Shown: positions 10,483 through 21,902, numbered from the stretch's first letter. The stretch: DNA of 49,767 bases from Pseudomonas sp. (GCA_007713455.1 VMRT01000024.1:1-49767), one strand, 5' to 3'. Made by a program: numbers and translations. The notes: a model not told the origin generated them from the letters alone.

Positions 10483-12552
10483 TCAGATCACCGGCGATGC
10501 CGCGCTCACCACCCGCAGGGCCAGGCCTTCGTAGGGGTCGAGGTTGAAGGTCAGCTCGCAGTTCTCGGTGAGGTCACCTTCCACGCGCTCGTGGATGATG
10601 TCCACCACCGGGCCGGGCGCCACGCCGGGCAGGCAGACGGTTTCGCTGATGGTCTCGGCGCTGAAGTTCAGTGCGGTGATCTGTACGCCTTTGCCGGCCG
10701 GCAGCTCGTGAACCATGATCAGCAGCCCCGGCGCCTGCACATCGGGAATCAGGATCTGCTTGCTCGCGGCGATGTCGTAGGCCTGACGCACGCTAAGGAT
10801 GCGTTTGAGCTGGCAGGCGAAGGAACCGGTGCTCTGCAGCTGCTCGGCCAGGCTGCCATACAAGGCGCGGGCTTTCGGCAAGCCTTCGGCGGACGTCGAT
10901 GCCTCGGGTGCCAGGTCCGCCAGGTCATAGCCGCCGCGGTTGATCCAGCGCGTGTCGCCGTCGCCCATCAGGTGCTCGACCTGCTCCGGCGCCAGCGGCA
11001 GGGCACCAACCAGATCCCAGCCGGAGAGGGCGAACACGCCGGGCTGCATGGCATTGAACATCACCAGCAGGATATGCAGGCGCTGGATCTGCTCGACCTC
11101 GGCCGGGCCGATGGCGTCCAGATCGCGGATGTTCAGCGCCGCCGCGATCACGCTGGCGGTGGTGCAGGCCACGCCGTTGGTGACGAACTTGAGGTTGTAG
11201 GGCGCATGCTCGCCGGTCAGCCGTTCGTACAGCTCCTCGCGGATCAGCTCGCGCAGGTGCCCGCCGGGCAGCGTCTGACCCTTGTAGTGGTAGTGGTCGT
11301 AGGCGTGCAGCGTCCAGAAATGCACCAGTTCCAGGGTCAGCTCGTCGTGGTTCTGCAGTGCATGGATCAGCGAGGCCGGGTCGATGCCGAAGGCGTGCAC
11401 CTCGCGCAGCATCATGCGCAGGAACTCGGTGTCGCCGGTCACCAGCGCGTGGTGGTAGGCCGGACGGGTGATGAAGTCGTAGGACAGGTCGGCACCGCCG
11501 TGGGACATGGCGGCGATGTCGTCGATGGTCAGGTTCAGTTCCTGGAAGCTGAAGCCCCCGGCCTTGCGGATCGCGCCGGCGAGCAGCTGATTGCCGGTGA
11601 CCGACAGCGGATGGCCCTCGGACCAGGCGGTGCCCTCGGCCCTTCGCTCGACACCGAGAAAGCCGTTGGCATCCAGACGCAGCATGCGGGCGCCGGCCAC
11701 ATCAATGGCATGCAGGGCATCGCCAATGATCAGCTGCTGGGCGGCGAACGTCGGATCGAGCCAGTTCAGCGACGGCTGACCTTCCTTGAAATAGTGCAGG
11801 TAGACCCAGCGCCTGACCTTGCCGTCGACCCCGGTGACTTCCCCGGTGGCGCTCCAGTCGGTGTCCTTGATGCCGGGCTCGAAGAAGATCACCCGCTGCA
11901 ACTGGCCGACGATGTAGTGCTTTTCATGCAGGCGATCAACGACCGGCGGTTCGAGATTGACCGAATCGCGTCCCGGCGGCACCTCGGGCAGCAATTCCCA
12001 GTCCTCCTCGCGGATCTCCACCATGTGGTACAGCCCCGGGTAGTCGCCGTAGGCCATTTCCGCGAGGCGGAAGTCGGCGCCCTTGCCGGTGTGCGCCGGG
12101 ACGATGTCGTCGATGACGATGGCGTTGTGCGCGGCGGCGACCCGGCTGAGCTGCAGCATCTGCTCTTCGGTGCCCAGCTTCGGGTCGATATCGAAGCTGA
12201 TGCGGTCGAAGTTGCCATCGATGGTCGGCGTGAACTCGCGTCCGCTCAAACCACCAGAGCGCTTCATCGGACCGTTGTGGATGCCCTGCACACCCAGCTC
12301 GGAGAGCGCGCTCCACAGGCGATCGTCACCCAGCGCTTCGAGCACCGTACCGCCCTCGGGGGTGATGATGGCTGCCGGGTAGGCGGTGAACCACACCGAG
12401 CCGATGGCGCTGGCATCGCGCGGCCGCGCCTGGGCGTAGGGCCGCTGCCAGAGCCGCGCCTGGCCGACATAGAGGCGCGACCGCTCGCGCGCCGCGTGCA
12501 ACATGGACTGGTCCACCAGCCACTGGATATAGCTATCGTCTGGGGTGCTCAT
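10483..12552 (-). CDS. treS: Trehalose synthase / maltose alpha-D-glucosyltransferase-type GH13 enzyme
   Basis: The 689-residue protein is a GH13-type enzyme expected to isomerise maltose to trehalose. The catalytic nucleophile lies in [10 protein letters not shown] (Asp294), the general acid in SFQELNL (Glu338) and the transition-state stabiliser in LQNHDELT (Asp403). A C-terminal beta domain with [15 protein letters not shown] follows the barrel. From memory, sequence and length match the P. stutzeri CJ38 trehalose synthase rather than the common 550-residue TreS or the TreS-maltokinase fusions. Trehalose serves as a compatible solute, in line with the ectoine importer elsewhere in the window. 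No maltokinase or GlgE gene adjoins it. Confidence 0.85.
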   Translation of the reverse strand: MSTPDDSYIQWLVDQSMLHAARERSRLYVGQARLWQRPYAQARPRDASAIGSVWFTAYPAAIITPEGGTVLEALGDDRLWSALSELGVQGIHNGPMKRSGGLSGREFTPTIDGNFDRISFDIDPKLGTEEQMLQLSRVAAAHNAIVIDDIVPAHTGKGADFRLAEMAYGDYPGLYHMVEIREEDWELLPEVPPGRDSVNLEPPVVDRLHEKHYIVGQLQRVIFFEPGIKDTDWSATGEVTGVDGKVRRWVYLHYFKEGQPSLNWLDPTFAAQQLIIGDALHAIDVAGARMLRLDANGFLGVERRAEGTAWSEGHPLSVTGNQLLAGAIRKAGGFSFQELNLTIDDIAAMSHGGADLSYDFITRPAYHHALVTGDTEFLRMMLREVHAFGIDPASLIHALQNHDELTLELVHFWTLHAYDHYHYKGQTLPGGHLRELIREELYERLTGEHAPYNLKFVTNGVACTTASVIAAALNIRDLDAIGPAEVEQIQRLHILLVMFNAMQPGVFALSGWDLVGALPLAPEQVEHLMGDGDTRWINRGGYDLADLAPEASTSAEGLPKARALYGSLAEQLQSTGSFACQLKRILSVRQAYDIAASKQILIPDVQAPGLLIMVHELPAGKGVQITALNFSAETISETVCLPGVAPGPVVDIIHERVEGDLTENCELTFNLDPYEGLALRVVSAASPVI

Positions 12553-12609
12553 TCGACGTCGGTTCCCGCTGGGCTAAGGGAAATGTAGTCGTTTGAGTCG
12601 GGTGCTCCG

Positions 12610-14166
12610 TCATCGTTGCATCGAATCGTCCGCCGAAGTTGTCCCGGCCAGCCGCGACGGCCGGGCATCCGGCGCGGCCCGTGGCCTGACGCGCCGTGGC
12701 CGACCACGCAGGCGACGCCAGCCCAGCAGCACGCCACTGATGGCGATCGCCAGCATGCCGGCGCTGAACGCCAGCAGCAGGCCGTCACGCAGCAGCGGCC
12801 GTTGCAGCAAGGGCAGCCAGTCCCAGCTGTGCAGCAGCTTGAACACCCAGCGCACGGCCCGCCGGCGCTGGTCGAGTTGTTCGATAACGGTGCCGCTGTA
12901 AGGATCGATGTGCAGCCAGGTCGCGGCCGGATCGTCGAAACGCACCCGCAGCATCGGCAGCCGTCGCGGTAGATGGCTGTAGAGGCTCGGTTCACTGCGG
13001 GCGTAGTAGTGGAAGTCTTCCTGTTCCAGCCATTCGAAGCGCAGCTGCTGTTCGGGCCAGGCCTGGCGGACCTCGCGTTCCAGCAGGGCGCGCTCAAGGC
13101 GTTCCTGTGCCGGCTCGGAATGGGTGGCGGGCAGAATGCGTGTTTCACCCCTGGCATTGATACCGAGCAGATAGGGCTGATCGCCGAGCACCTGCCACTG
13201 CAGCTCCACCGGTTCGATACCAGCCTCGCGGAATCGGGCCAGCGCGGAGGCCCGATCCGTATCCAGCGCCTCGGTGTTTAGCGGCGCTTGCCGCAGCGCG
13301 GCGGCATCGATGGTCGAGCGCTTCTCGAACAGCCCCCAGGGCTCCATCGACAGCATGCCGCTGACCAGCCAGACCAGCAGCGCCACGCCGGCCAACATCC
13401 CGCCAACGTGGTGCACGCGGCCAGCGCCAGCCGGGTAGGGCGAGTGCGAGCCGTTGCGGTAGCGACCGGCGAAGCGCCAGCGCAGCAGCCCGATCAGCAT
13501 GCCCAGCAGCACCAGCACCGCGGCCAGCAGCGCACCGTAGACCAGCGCCACCGACCAGATCGCCTTCGGCATGACTTCACGCAACGGGTAGAGCCAGTGC
13601 AGCCAGGCGCCCAGCAGGTTCCAGGCGCGTTCGTGGGCAGTGGCGTCGCGCACCACCAGCCCGCTGTGGCTGGAGACGTAGAGCAGGTGCCGTTCGGCAT
13701 CGTCGGCCTGGACCCGATACAGCGGTCGCTCGCGGGCCAGCGCATGATTGCGCGTCCAGGCGTCCTCTTCGACCTGATCGAGCAGGCGCACTTCAGCCCC
13801 GTGGGCGAACTGCCGCGCGCTGGCCAGCGCCTCGGCAGGGCCGATGCGCTCGATGCGTCGACCGCTGCGCGCGTCCACCGCCAGCAGCGGTCCGTCGCCG
13901 TAGTCCAGCAGGTAGCGCGGCGAGCCTCCGGCACCCGTCAGACGCAGACTGAGCGGCGTGCGCGGGTCTGCGCTGACGGCAAGCGCTGCGCCCGGTGCGA
14001 TGCAGCAATCGGCACTCAGCGGCCGCAAGCGCGACAGGTGCTCCTCTGGCGTCAACTTGGGGTAGCCGACGAAGAGCATCACCACGCCGCTGACGATCCA
14101 GAGCAGAACGAACAGGCCCAGTCCGATGCCCAGCCAGCGGTGCGCGAGGTACAGATAGCGCTTCAT
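12610..14166 (-). CDS. PepSY-domain inner-membrane protein (siderophore reductase-like)
   Basis: The 518-residue protein has a start typical of PepSY_TM proteins, RYLYLAHRWLGIGLGLFVLL, in which the His may bind haem or metal. Further membrane segments lie near 190-230, 250-275 and 450-480, with periplasmic PepSY-like loops between them. The family includes FoxB and FpvG/PiuB-type proteins that help reduce ferric siderophores or move electrons at the inner membrane. Its start is 5 bp from the stop of the TonB receptor gene, so the two are co-transcribed. A role in releasing metal taken up by that receptor is inferred from this linkage. Confidence 0.85.
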   Translation of the reverse strand: MKRYLYLAHRWLGIGLGLFVLLWIVSGVVMLFVGYPKLTPEEHLSRLRPLSADCCIAPGAALAVSADPRTPLSLRLTGAGGSPRYLLDYGDGPLLAVDARSGRRIERIGPAEALASARQFAHGAEVRLLDQVEEDAWTRNHALARERPLYRVQADDAERHLLYVSSHSGLVVRDATAHERAWNLLGAWLHWLYPLREVMPKAIWSVALVYGALLAAVLVLLGMLIGLLRWRFAGRYRNGSHSPYPAGAGRVHHVGGMLAGVALLVWLVSGMLSMEPWGLFEKRSTIDAAALRQAPLNTEALDTDRASALARFREAGIEPVELQWQVLGDQPYLLGINARGETRILPATHSEPAQERLERALLEREVRQAWPEQQLRFEWLEQEDFHYYARSEPSLYSHLPRRLPMLRVRFDDPAATWLHIDPYSGTVIEQLDQRRRAVRWVFKLLHSWDWLPLLQRPLLRDGLLLAFSAGMLAIAISGVLLGWRRLRGRPRRVRPRAAPDARPSRLAGTTSADDSMQR

Positions 14167-14171
14167 GCAGC

Positions 14172-16220
14172 TCAGAAGTCCAGGGTCACGGCGGCATACA
14201 GCGCGCGGCCATCGCCCGGCGCATGCAGCGACTGGACACCGTCGTACCAGACGTACTCGTAGTAGCGGTCGGTGAGGTTCTTCAGCTGCAGGTCGACGGC
14301 CAGCTGCTCGGTCAGCTGGTAGCTGGCGCCCAGGTTGAACAGCACGTAGCCGCCGTACTTGCCCTGGGTGTTCTCACGTTCGAGGTAGTAGTCGGTCTGA
14401 CCGTTGAGCCAGGCGCTGAGCTGCAGGTCCGACGTCGCCTGGTAGGTGCTGCCGGCCGAGTACAGCCGCTGCGGCACGTGGTCGATTTGCTGGCCCTGGC
14501 TGGCTGGCAGGCTCGGGTCGGCCTTCTCGATTTCCGAGAACTGCCAGGAGTGCGCCAGCCACAGATTCAGATCGCTGGCGGGGTAGAGGTTGAGCTGGGC
14601 GTCGTAGCCCCAGCGGCGAGTCTGGCCAAGGTTTTCCGATTCGCCGCTGGGGTCGTTGAGCCGGCGGCGCACCTCGTCCGTGGCCACCTGCTCCCAGTAG
14701 GCGATGCGCCCATCGATCCAGTGCGCCGGGCTGAACTTGATGCCGGTCTCCCAGCCGTCGTTGATCGACGGCGAGAGATCGCTGGTGCGCGGCGGCACCT
14801 TGTAGGCGGCGGCGCCGGTGCCGATCTGGAAGGTCCGACCCCAGTTGCCATACAGGCTCAGCTGCTCGATGGGGGTGTAGATCAGGCTGATTTTCGGCTG
14901 CTCGATGCTGCCGTAGTCGTTGATGGCGTAATCGTTGCCGCTCAGCTCATCGGTGAAGTCGCCCTCGATGCGGTCGACGCGAAACGCCGGGATGATCTTC
15001 AGCAATTCGACCGGCTGGATCACCGCCTGCAGGTAGGCGCCGTAGCTGTCGTAGTCGAAGCGCTGGTCGCGGGTCTGGGTCACGACCTGGCGCTCGACGG
15101 CGGTGTAGCGCTCGCTGCGGTTGCGCTGCTGCTCGGTGTCGAGCCCGCCTTCAATGGCCAGGTCATGCAGCCAGGACACGTCCGGGCGATAGGTCAGCGA
15201 GGTACGCGCGCCGTAGTGCTTTTCCTCACTGGTACGCCGCTGCTGTGGCGCCGATTGCGAGAAACGCACCCAGCGGTCGTCGTCCAGGGTGTTGAGCCAG
15301 ACCTTGGTCGCCCAGCTGAGATCGCTGGCCAGTTGGCTGTCCAGATGCAGGCTGAGCTGATTCATGCGCCGCTCGCCCATGTCGCTGGATGACAGCGCGT
15401 AGGACTGACGGGGCGAGTGCCGTGCGTCCTCGCGGGACAGGTAACCCGGCTCGTCCGCCTCGGCCTCGTAGTGCCGGGCGATCAGGCCGAGGCGCCAGTT
15501 GCCGGCATCCGGCGTGTAGAACCATTTACCGGACAGGCTGGTGCGCTCGCTGCCGGCATGGTCGCGGTAGCCATCGCTCTTCTGCTGGCCGATGAAGTAG
15601 TTCTGCGTCCAGCTGCCGCTTTCGATGCCCTTGGCCAGCTGCAGCTCCTGGGTGTCGTAGCTGCCGTAGCGCAGCCGCGCCTTGCCGTAATCGCCGCCGA
15701 TGCGCGACTGCACGGCGACGTTGCCGGCGATGTTGTACAGGCCGTAGCGCGGGTCGTTGGTGCCGCGCACCACCTCGATGCCGTCGATCTCCAGCGGAAA
15801 CAGCATGTCCAGATAGGGCATGTTGCCGTCGTTGCTGTTGCTCGGGATGCCGTCGATCAGCAGCTTGACCGCATTGACCTCGCCCTCGCCGTTGAAGCCA
15901 CGAAAGGACAGCTTGCCGGAGCTGGTGCCCTGGCCGAATTCGGTGAGCATCACCCCCGGTGCGCGACGAAACAGCTCCCAGCTGTAGAGCACCGGCTGCT
16001 GTTCGAGGATGTCGCCGCCGAGCAGATCGACCGAGCTGATCACGCTGCTGGTCGGCAGGCCACCACCCGACTGGGTCGCGGTGACGGTGCTGCTGCCCAG
16101 CGAAAGAGCGGAGGCAGCGGTATCGGCAAGGCTTGCCGGCAGATAAGCAGCAGCCAGGGCCGCAATAACAAGACGAGGCAGCGCAGGGCGCCGCGACGGG
16201 TGCGCAGGATGGTCGAGCAT
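14172..16220 (-). CDS. TonB-dependent outer-membrane receptor
   Basis: The 682-residue protein has a signal peptide (about 1-32, ending near SLADTA) and a plug domain with LLIDGIPSNSN and VRGTNDPRYGLYNIAGNVAV. A 22-strand barrel follows and ends in ALYAAVTLDF, with the terminal Phe expected of barrel proteins. ATG at 16220 is preferred over an upstream start because it directly precedes the signal peptide and follows AAGGAACATGCGAG. The substrate is not evident. The Fur-like site in front of the operon and the PepSY partner argue for an iron-siderophore, while the His/Cys-rich DUF2946 neighbour would also fit copper. Confidence 0.9.
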   Translation of the reverse strand: MLDHPAHPSRRPALPRLVIAALAAAYLPASLADTAASALSLGSSTVTATQSGGGLPTSSVISSVDLLGGDILEQQPVLYSWELFRRAPGVMLTEFGQGTSSGKLSFRGFNGEGEVNAVKLLIDGIPSNSNDGNMPYLDMLFPLEIDGIEVVRGTNDPRYGLYNIAGNVAVQSRIGGDYGKARLRYGSYDTQELQLAKGIESGSWTQNYFIGQQKSDGYRDHAGSERTSLSGKWFYTPDAGNWRLGLIARHYEAEADEPGYLSREDARHSPRQSYALSSSDMGERRMNQLSLHLDSQLASDLSWATKVWLNTLDDDRWVRFSQSAPQQRRTSEEKHYGARTSLTYRPDVSWLHDLAIEGGLDTEQQRNRSERYTAVERQVVTQTRDQRFDYDSYGAYLQAVIQPVELLKIIPAFRVDRIEGDFTDELSGNDYAINDYGSIEQPKISLIYTPIEQLSLYGNWGRTFQIGTGAAAYKVPPRTSDLSPSINDGWETGIKFSPAHWIDGRIAYWEQVATDEVRRRLNDPSGESENLGQTRRWGYDAQLNLYPASDLNLWLAHSWQFSEIEKADPSLPASQGQQIDHVPQRLYSAGSTYQATSDLQLSAWLNGQTDYYLERENTQGKYGGYVLFNLGASYQLTEQLAVDLQLKNLTDRYYEYVWYDGVQSLHAPGDGRALYAAVTLDF

Positions 16221-16340
16221 CTCGCATGTTCCTTGTGCAACAGACAGGGCCGTACGGCGAATGGCCGCAGGCAAACGCCAGCACCACCGTGGTCGGTGCA
16301 GGCAATTCAGGCGAAGCAACGAAGGGTGACGCCAGCGGCG

Positions 16341-16733
16341 TCAGGCGAGGGGGGAGGCGCGCGGGTTAAGGGCTGGCCATTGTTGCCGTGGCGACGGCCG
16401 ATGGGCGCCTGCTTCGACAGCGAGGACCGGGCCGCCACGAATTTCCTGCGGTAGCAGCGGTGCGGCGCCGGGCAGCGCTGCCAGGCCCATCGAGCCGGCG
16501 CAGCAGCAGCACAGCGGCATCCCGCCATGGGTTGCCGGTTCATGCTCGCCATGCTCCGCCGACCCGTGCAGTGCGTGCGACTGCTGCAGCTGTGCCTGCA
16601 TCAGCGGGCAATGGCCGCTCCAGCCGAGCAGCCGCTTGCTCTCCGCCGGCAACAGGCCCGACAGCGGCATGCTCAGCAGATGGATCAGCAGGGCCAGGCT
16701 GGCGAGCCAGGCGGGAAGGCGGCGGCGTGTCAT
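16341..16733 (-). CDS. DUF2946-like His/Cys-rich exported protein
   Basis: The 130-residue protein opens with a hydrophobic leader, LPAWLASLALLIHLLSMPLS. It then has a His-rich segment (HALHGSAEHGEHEPATHGG) and a CCCC cluster, all candidate metal ligands. This pattern matches DUF2946 proteins, which frequently sit next to TonB-dependent metal receptors. It is the first gene of the operon, 120 bp ahead of the receptor. Metal binding is inferred from composition. Confidence 0.7.
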   Translation of the reverse strand: MTRRRLPAWLASLALLIHLLSMPLSGLLPAESKRLLGWSGHCPLMQAQLQQSHALHGSAEHGEHEPATHGGMPLCCCCAGSMGLAALPGAAPLLPQEIRGGPVLAVEAGAHRPSPRQQWPALNPRASPLA

Positions 16734-16769
16734 CGGCGATCCGATCAGGCGCGGGTGCGAATGGCGTTC

Positions 16770-16788
16770 ATGATAGGAACGACTCTCA
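16770..16788 (-). promoter_or_regulatory. Candidate Fur box upstream of the DUF2946-TonB-PepSY operon
   Basis: The minus strand reads TGAGAGTCGTTCCTATCAT, which differs at three positions from the strong Fur-box-like sequence TGAGAATCATTCTTATCAT. It lies 37 bp before the DUF2946 start codon, where a Fur repressor would block the promoter. This would make the operon iron-repressed. The match was made by eye. Confidence 0.5.
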
Positions 16789-16887
16789 GCAAAAAGAGTT
16801 GAGCAAACTCAAGAATGTTCGCTGATCGTCAGGCCTGCCGGTCAGGTTCGCTGCGCGACGCCATCGTTACGCAGCAAACGGCAGACC

Positions 16888-17829
16888 TCAGCGGGCGTCG
16901 AGCAGTGCCTGCGCCGCGTCGGCGGGTTGCCCGGCCAGCTGCTGGCGCTGCGCCTGCTTCTGCTGCTTGTAGGCCAGTGCCGCGGCGGGTACCGGGGTGA
17001 CGGTGCCGGTTTCCATCCACTTCTTCAGCCGGTTGGCGTCGGCCATGTGGGTGTACTTGCCGAACGCATCGAGCACCACGAAGGCCACCGGCCGCTGTTT
17101 CATGGTGGTGCTCATCACCAGGCAATGCCCGGCGGCATTGGTGAAACCGGTCTTGCTCAGCTGGATGTCCCAGTTGTTCTTGCGCACCAGGGCGTTGGTG
17201 TTGCGAAAGCCGAGGGTGTAGTTGGGTTTGCGGAAGGCGACGGTCTTCTCGTCGGTGGTGCTGAACTGCTGTATCAGCGCGTACTGGCGGCTGGCGCGGA
17301 TCAGCTTGACCAGGTCATTGGCACTGGAGACGTTGCGTTCGGACAGCCCGGTGGGCTCGACGTAGTGCGTGCGGGTCATGCCCAGCGCCCGCGCCTTGGC
17401 GTTCATCGCCTGGATGAAGGCCGAGTAGCCACCCGGATAGTGGTGGGCAAGACTGGCGGCGGCGCGGTTCTCGGAAGACATCAGGGTCAGCAGCAGCATC
17501 TCGCGGCGGCTGATTTCGCTGCCGATGCGCACGCGGGAGAACACGCCCTGCATCTCCCTGGCATCGCGGATGGTCACCGGCAGCGCCTGATCCAGCGGCA
17601 GCTTGGCGTCCAGCACGACCATGGCGGTCATCAGTTTGGTCACCGAGGCGATCGGCACCACCATGTCTGGATTGCTGGAGTAGAGCACTTCGTTGGTCTT
17701 CAGATCGACCAGCAGGGCGCTGCCGGAGGCGAGTTCCTGAACGGCCGGCTTGGCGGCCTGGGCGTGGATGGCCGGCAACGAGGCCAGGCAGGCGAACAGC
17801 AGACTGGCGAGGGTACGACGAAAGTTCAC
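16888..17829 (-). CDS. pbpG: D-alanyl-D-alanine endopeptidase (PBP7)
   Basis: The 313-residue low-molecular-weight penicillin-binding protein cleaves DD-crosslinks in peptidoglycan in the periplasm. A signal peptide (about 1-25, ending near HAQA) is followed by the catalytic SVTK tetrad (Ser62, Lys65), the SSEN motif and the SKTGFTN box in the usual order. The GTG start at 17829 is preferred over the in-frame upstream ATG at 18042 because it places the signal peptide at the N-terminus. The C-terminal tail is Gln/Ala-rich. The gene is divergent from the ElaB-like gene. Confidence 0.92.
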   Translation of the reverse strand: MNFRRTLASLLFACLASLPAIHAQAAKPAVQELASGSALLVDLKTNEVLYSSNPDMVVPIASVTKLMTAMVVLDAKLPLDQALPVTIRDAREMQGVFSRVRIGSEISRREMLLLTLMSSENRAAASLAHHYPGGYSAFIQAMNAKARALGMTRTHYVEPTGLSERNVSSANDLVKLIRASRQYALIQQFSTTDEKTVAFRKPNYTLGFRNTNALVRKNNWDIQLSKTGFTNAAGHCLVMSTTMKQRPVAFVVLDAFGKYTHMADANRLKKWMETGTVTPVPAAALAYKQQKQAQRQQLAGQPADAAQALLDAR

Positions 17830-18063
17830 GATGGGTGTTTCCCCGCGATGGAAGGGCGAAATGCGCTGAATGCGACGTGGTAGACGTTTCGCCAGTATAG
17901 GGAATCGCCCGCAGGCTCGCCTCTTTCCGATGAGCGGTTCGTCGGAAGAGCAGCGCCAGAGCGGCCGCGTGACGATCCGGCCGATGTTGCGCGCAAAGAT
18001 CGGGCCGCACCTCTGCCTGTTTTCGGAGTCAAACAACCACACTTACCGAGGGGAGGTCCCACC

Positions 18064-18372
18064 ATGTCCCGTTTCAGCAAAGCCACCACCCGCGAAGAAG
18101 TCCAACACGAGATCGACAGCCTGATGCGCGCGCTCGATGAGCTCAAGCACGATGCCGCCCACGACTCGCGCAAGCGTCTGGACGCACTGCGTTCGCGTGC
18201 CGAGTCACTCTGGCACGACAACGACTGGGATGAGCACTATGCCGATATCTCCCGACGCACCCGCGAAGCCAGCCGTGCTGCGCGCGAATGCGCCAAGGAG
18301 CATCCGCTGGGAACCTTGGCTCTGGCCGCGGGCGCCTTTGCCGTGATCGGCTATCTGATCACCCGTCGCTGA
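18064..18372 (+). CDS. ElaB/YqjD/DUF883-family membrane-anchored protein
   Basis: The 102-residue protein has a charged, helical N-terminal three quarters and one C-terminal membrane helix, LGTLALAAGAFAVIGYLITR, preceded by the family hallmark AKEHPLGT. Family members in E. coli (YqjD, ElaB) anchor inactive ribosomes to the inner membrane in stationary phase and depend on RpoS. AGGGGAGGTCCCACC before the ATG is a strong ribosome site. Twelve bp separate its stop from the next start, so the two genes may be one unit. Confidence 0.88.
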   Translation: MSRFSKATTREEVQHEIDSLMRALDELKHDAAHDSRKRLDALRSRAESLWHDNDWDEHYADISRRTREASRAARECAKEHPLGTLALAAGAFAVIGYLITRR

Positions 18373-18384
18373 TCGGCAGCCGTC

Positions 18385-18996
18385 ATGCTCAATGCCGAAA
18401 CGCCGCGGTTGAAGTTCGCCCTTTACGGCGCTCACGACGACCTTGGCAGCGCGCTGCTGGTGGAGCTGCTCAGCCGCCAGCATGAGGCCGTGGCATTGCT
18501 CGACGACCTCAATTCGATAGCCGCCCGGCCAGGTCTGCGGACCAAGCCGGGCGATCCGTTCGATGCAGTGAGCGTCAGCGAGAGCGTGGCCGGGATGGAT
18601 GCGGTGGTCTGTCTGTTTCAGACGCCGCGTCTGCCGGGTGCCGATACGGTTACCGGGGAGTCGCCCCAGCGTGATTTCTACCAGGCGGTCGAGGCGCTGT
18701 TGCTCGGCCTGGAGCGCGCCAAGGTCGAGCGCCTGCTGCTGATTGCCGATTTTCCGGCGATCGAGCTGCAACCAGAGGTCGAGGCTGCACTGCAACGACT
18801 GGTCAGCCATCCGCTGCGCTGGACGCTGGTAGACGCGCCGTCAGCCGGTAACCAGCTGACCATCGAGGCGCTGGCCGAAGCGGCTGGCAAGGGTGACGCC
18901 AATCCCTATAGGGATCTGCAGCGCATCGCCGCCGGCATCGTCGATGAACTGGAAACCCCCCAGCACATTCATCAGCGCATTCACTTCAGCGGCTAG
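18385..18996 (+). CDS. NAD(P)-binding Rossmann-fold protein (atypical SDR-like)
   Basis: The 203-residue protein begins with a beta-alpha-beta unit, [20 protein letters not shown], in which the usual GxxGxxG is altered to [20 protein letters not shown] segment and [11 protein letters not shown] follow. The fold resembles the NAD(P)H-binding / atypical short-chain reductase family (YwnB/YhfK-like), but the active-site Tyr-Lys pair is not evident. The nucleotide loop change suggests weak or lost cofactor binding. It overlaps aroE tail to tail by 4 bp. Confidence 0.65.
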   Translation: MLNAETPRLKFALYGAHDDLGSALLVELLSRQHEAVALLDDLNSIAARPGLRTKPGDPFDAVSVSESVAGMDAVVCLFQTPRLPGADTVTGESPQRDFYQAVEALLLGLERAKVERLLLIADFPAIELQPEVEAALQRLVSHPLRWTLVDAPSAGNQLTIEALAEAAGKGDANPYRDLQRIAAGIVDELETPQHIHQRIHFSG

Positions 18997-19805
18997 CTAA
19001 GCTGCCGACGCAGTTCGGCGAGCACCGGCGCCGTGTCCGGGCGTACGCCGCGCCACAGTTCGAACGCCTCCGCCGCCTGCTCCACCAGCATGCCGAGCCC
19101 GTCCCGGGTGTCCGCACCCAGCGCTGCCGCCCACTGGCAGAACGCCGTGGGCCTGGCGGCGTACATCATGTCGTAGCAGAAGCTCTGACCTGGCCGGATC
19201 AGGCTGTCGGCCAGCGGTGGCAGTTCGCCGCCGAGGCTGGCCGAGGTGCCATTGATGATCAGGTCAAGCGGTTCGGCAAGATCGGCGAACGTGCTGGCGG
19301 ACAGCGGCCCCAGTTCGGCAAATTCCTGCACCAGCTGTTCGGCCTTGCTCGGCGTGCGGTTGGCGATGATCAGCGCCGCCGGCTTTTGCGCCAGCAACGG
19401 CTCGAGTACGCCACGCACGGCCCCGCCAGCTCCGAGCAGCAAAATGCGCTGGCCCGCCAGCGCTACACCGGCGTTCAGCAGATCGCTCACCAGCCCGGCA
19501 CCGTCGGTGTTGTCACCGAGCAGGCGGCCGTCTTCGAGCTTCTTCAGGGTATTCACCGCGCCGGCACGGCGAGCGCGCTCGGTGAGTTGATCGGCCATCC
19601 CATAGGCCTGTTCCTTGAACGGCACGGTGACGTTGGCGCCCTGGCCGTCCCGGAAAAATGCCCGGGCGAACCCCGGAAAGTCGTCCAGCGGCGCCAGCAG
19701 TGCCTCGTAGCAAAGCGCATGGCCGGTCTGCGCGGCGAACAGGGCGTGAATCTGCGGTGACTTGCTGTGGCCGATGGGGTTGCCGAAGACGCCGTAGCGA
19801 TCCAT
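18993..19805 (-). CDS. aroE: Shikimate dehydrogenase
   Basis: The 270-residue enzyme reduces 3-dehydroshikimate to shikimate with NADPH in aromatic amino-acid synthesis. It shows the substrate-binding [16 protein letters not shown] block, the catalytic Lys/Asp pair in NVTVPFKE and [10 protein letters not shown], and the NADP loop [16 protein letters not shown]. Length and motifs match AroE. It follows hemF by 42 bp on the same strand, an arrangement shared with other pseudomonads (PA0024-PA0025 in P. aeruginosa, from memory). Confidence 0.96.
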   Translation of the reverse strand: MDRYGVFGNPIGHSKSPQIHALFAAQTGHALCYEALLAPLDDFPGFARAFFRDGQGANVTVPFKEQAYGMADQLTERARRAGAVNTLKKLEDGRLLGDNTDGAGLVSDLLNAGVALAGQRILLLGAGGAVRGVLEPLLAQKPAALIIANRTPSKAEQLVQEFAELGPLSASTFADLAEPLDLIINGTSASLGGELPPLADSLIRPGQSFCYDMMYAARPTAFCQWAAALGADTRDGLGMLVEQAAEAFELWRGVRPDTAPVLAELRRQLS

Positions 19806-19847
19806 GGGTGAATCCTTGCGGTGTGGGGTGCAGATAGCAGTCGAAGG

Positions 19848-20897
<1,050 letters not shown>

Positions 20898-20917
20898 TCA
20901 ATGACCAGGAGCCAGAC

Positions 20918-21895
20918 ATGTCCCAGCGCATCCAATTCAGCCAGCACGGCGGTCCCGAAGTCCTGGAACAGGTCGATATGCCGCTCAGCGCGCCGGCTGC
21001 AGGCGAAGTGCGGGTGCGCAACCATGCCATCGGCCTGAACTTCATCGACACCTATTTCCGCGGCGGTCTGTATCAGCCGCCGAGCCTCCCATCCGGGCTG
21101 GGCACCGAGGGTGCCGGTGTGGTCGATGCGGTGGGTGAGGGTGTGCAGCACCTGAAGCCGGGCGACCGGGTCGCCTATGCCACCGGCCCGCTCGGCGCCT
21201 ACGCCGACTATCACACGCTGCCGGCACGGCATCTGGTCAAACTGCCGGACTCCATCAGCTTCGAGCAGGCTGCCGCGGTGATGCTCAAGGGCCTCACCTG
21301 CCAGTACCTGCTGCGCCAGACCCACTCGCTGCAGGCCGGCGAGACGGTGCTGTTCCATGCCGCCGCCGGCGGTGTCGGATTGATCGCCTGTCAGTGGGCG
21401 CGCGCACTCGGCGCGCAGTTGATCGGGGTGGTGGGCTCGGCGGAAAAGGCCGAGCGAGCCAAGGCCCTGGGCGCCTGGGCCACCATCGATCGTACTCGCG
21501 AGGACGTGGTGCAGCGCGTGCTGGAGCTGACCGAAGGCAGGAAGTGCCCGGTGGTCTACGACTCGGTGGGCAAAAGCAGCTGGGAAATCTCGCTGGACTG
21601 CGTCGCCCCGCGCGGCCTGCTGGTCAGTTTCGGCAACGCCTCCGGGGCCGTCACCGGGGTGAACCTGGGTGTGCTGGCGCAGAAGGGCTCTCTGTTCGTC
21701 ACTCGGCCAACTCTGGCCGGCTACGCTGACACGCCGGAACGTCTGCAGGCCATGGCCGATGAACTGTTCGAGATGATCGGCAGCGGCAGGATTCAGGTCG
21801 AGATCGGCCAGCGCTACCCGCTCAGCGAAGCCGCCGAAGCCCAGCGCAAACTGGCGGCAGGGGAAACCACCGGATCGACTATTCTGCTGCCCTGA
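20918..21895 (+). CDS. qor: NADPH:quinone oxidoreductase (zeta-crystallin type)
   Basis: The 325-residue medium-chain dehydrogenase/reductase lacks zinc ligands. It has the QOR signature IGLNFIDTYFRGGLY, the cofactor loop VLFHAAAGGVGLIACQWARA and a final GKLAAGETTGS-like stretch (QRKLAAGETTGSTILLP). It reduces quinones by one-electron transfer and may protect against quinone stress. ATG at 20918 is preceded by AGGAG with seven bases of spacing, so the longer upstream frame is not used. It lies divergent from hemF, as in related genomes. Confidence 0.93.
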   Translation: MSQRIQFSQHGGPEVLEQVDMPLSAPAAGEVRVRNHAIGLNFIDTYFRGGLYQPPSLPSGLGTEGAGVVDAVGEGVQHLKPGDRVAYATGPLGAYADYHTLPARHLVKLPDSISFEQAAAVMLKGLTCQYLLRQTHSLQAGETVLFHAAAGGVGLIACQWARALGAQLIGVVGSAEKAERAKALGAWATIDRTREDVVQRVLELTEGRKCPVVYDSVGKSSWEISLDCVAPRGLLVSFGNASGAVTGVNLGVLAQKGSLFVTRPTLAGYADTPERLQAMADELFEMIGSGRIQVEIGQRYPLSEAAEAQRKLAAGETTGSTILLP

Positions 21896-21902
21896 CGCCG
21901 CG

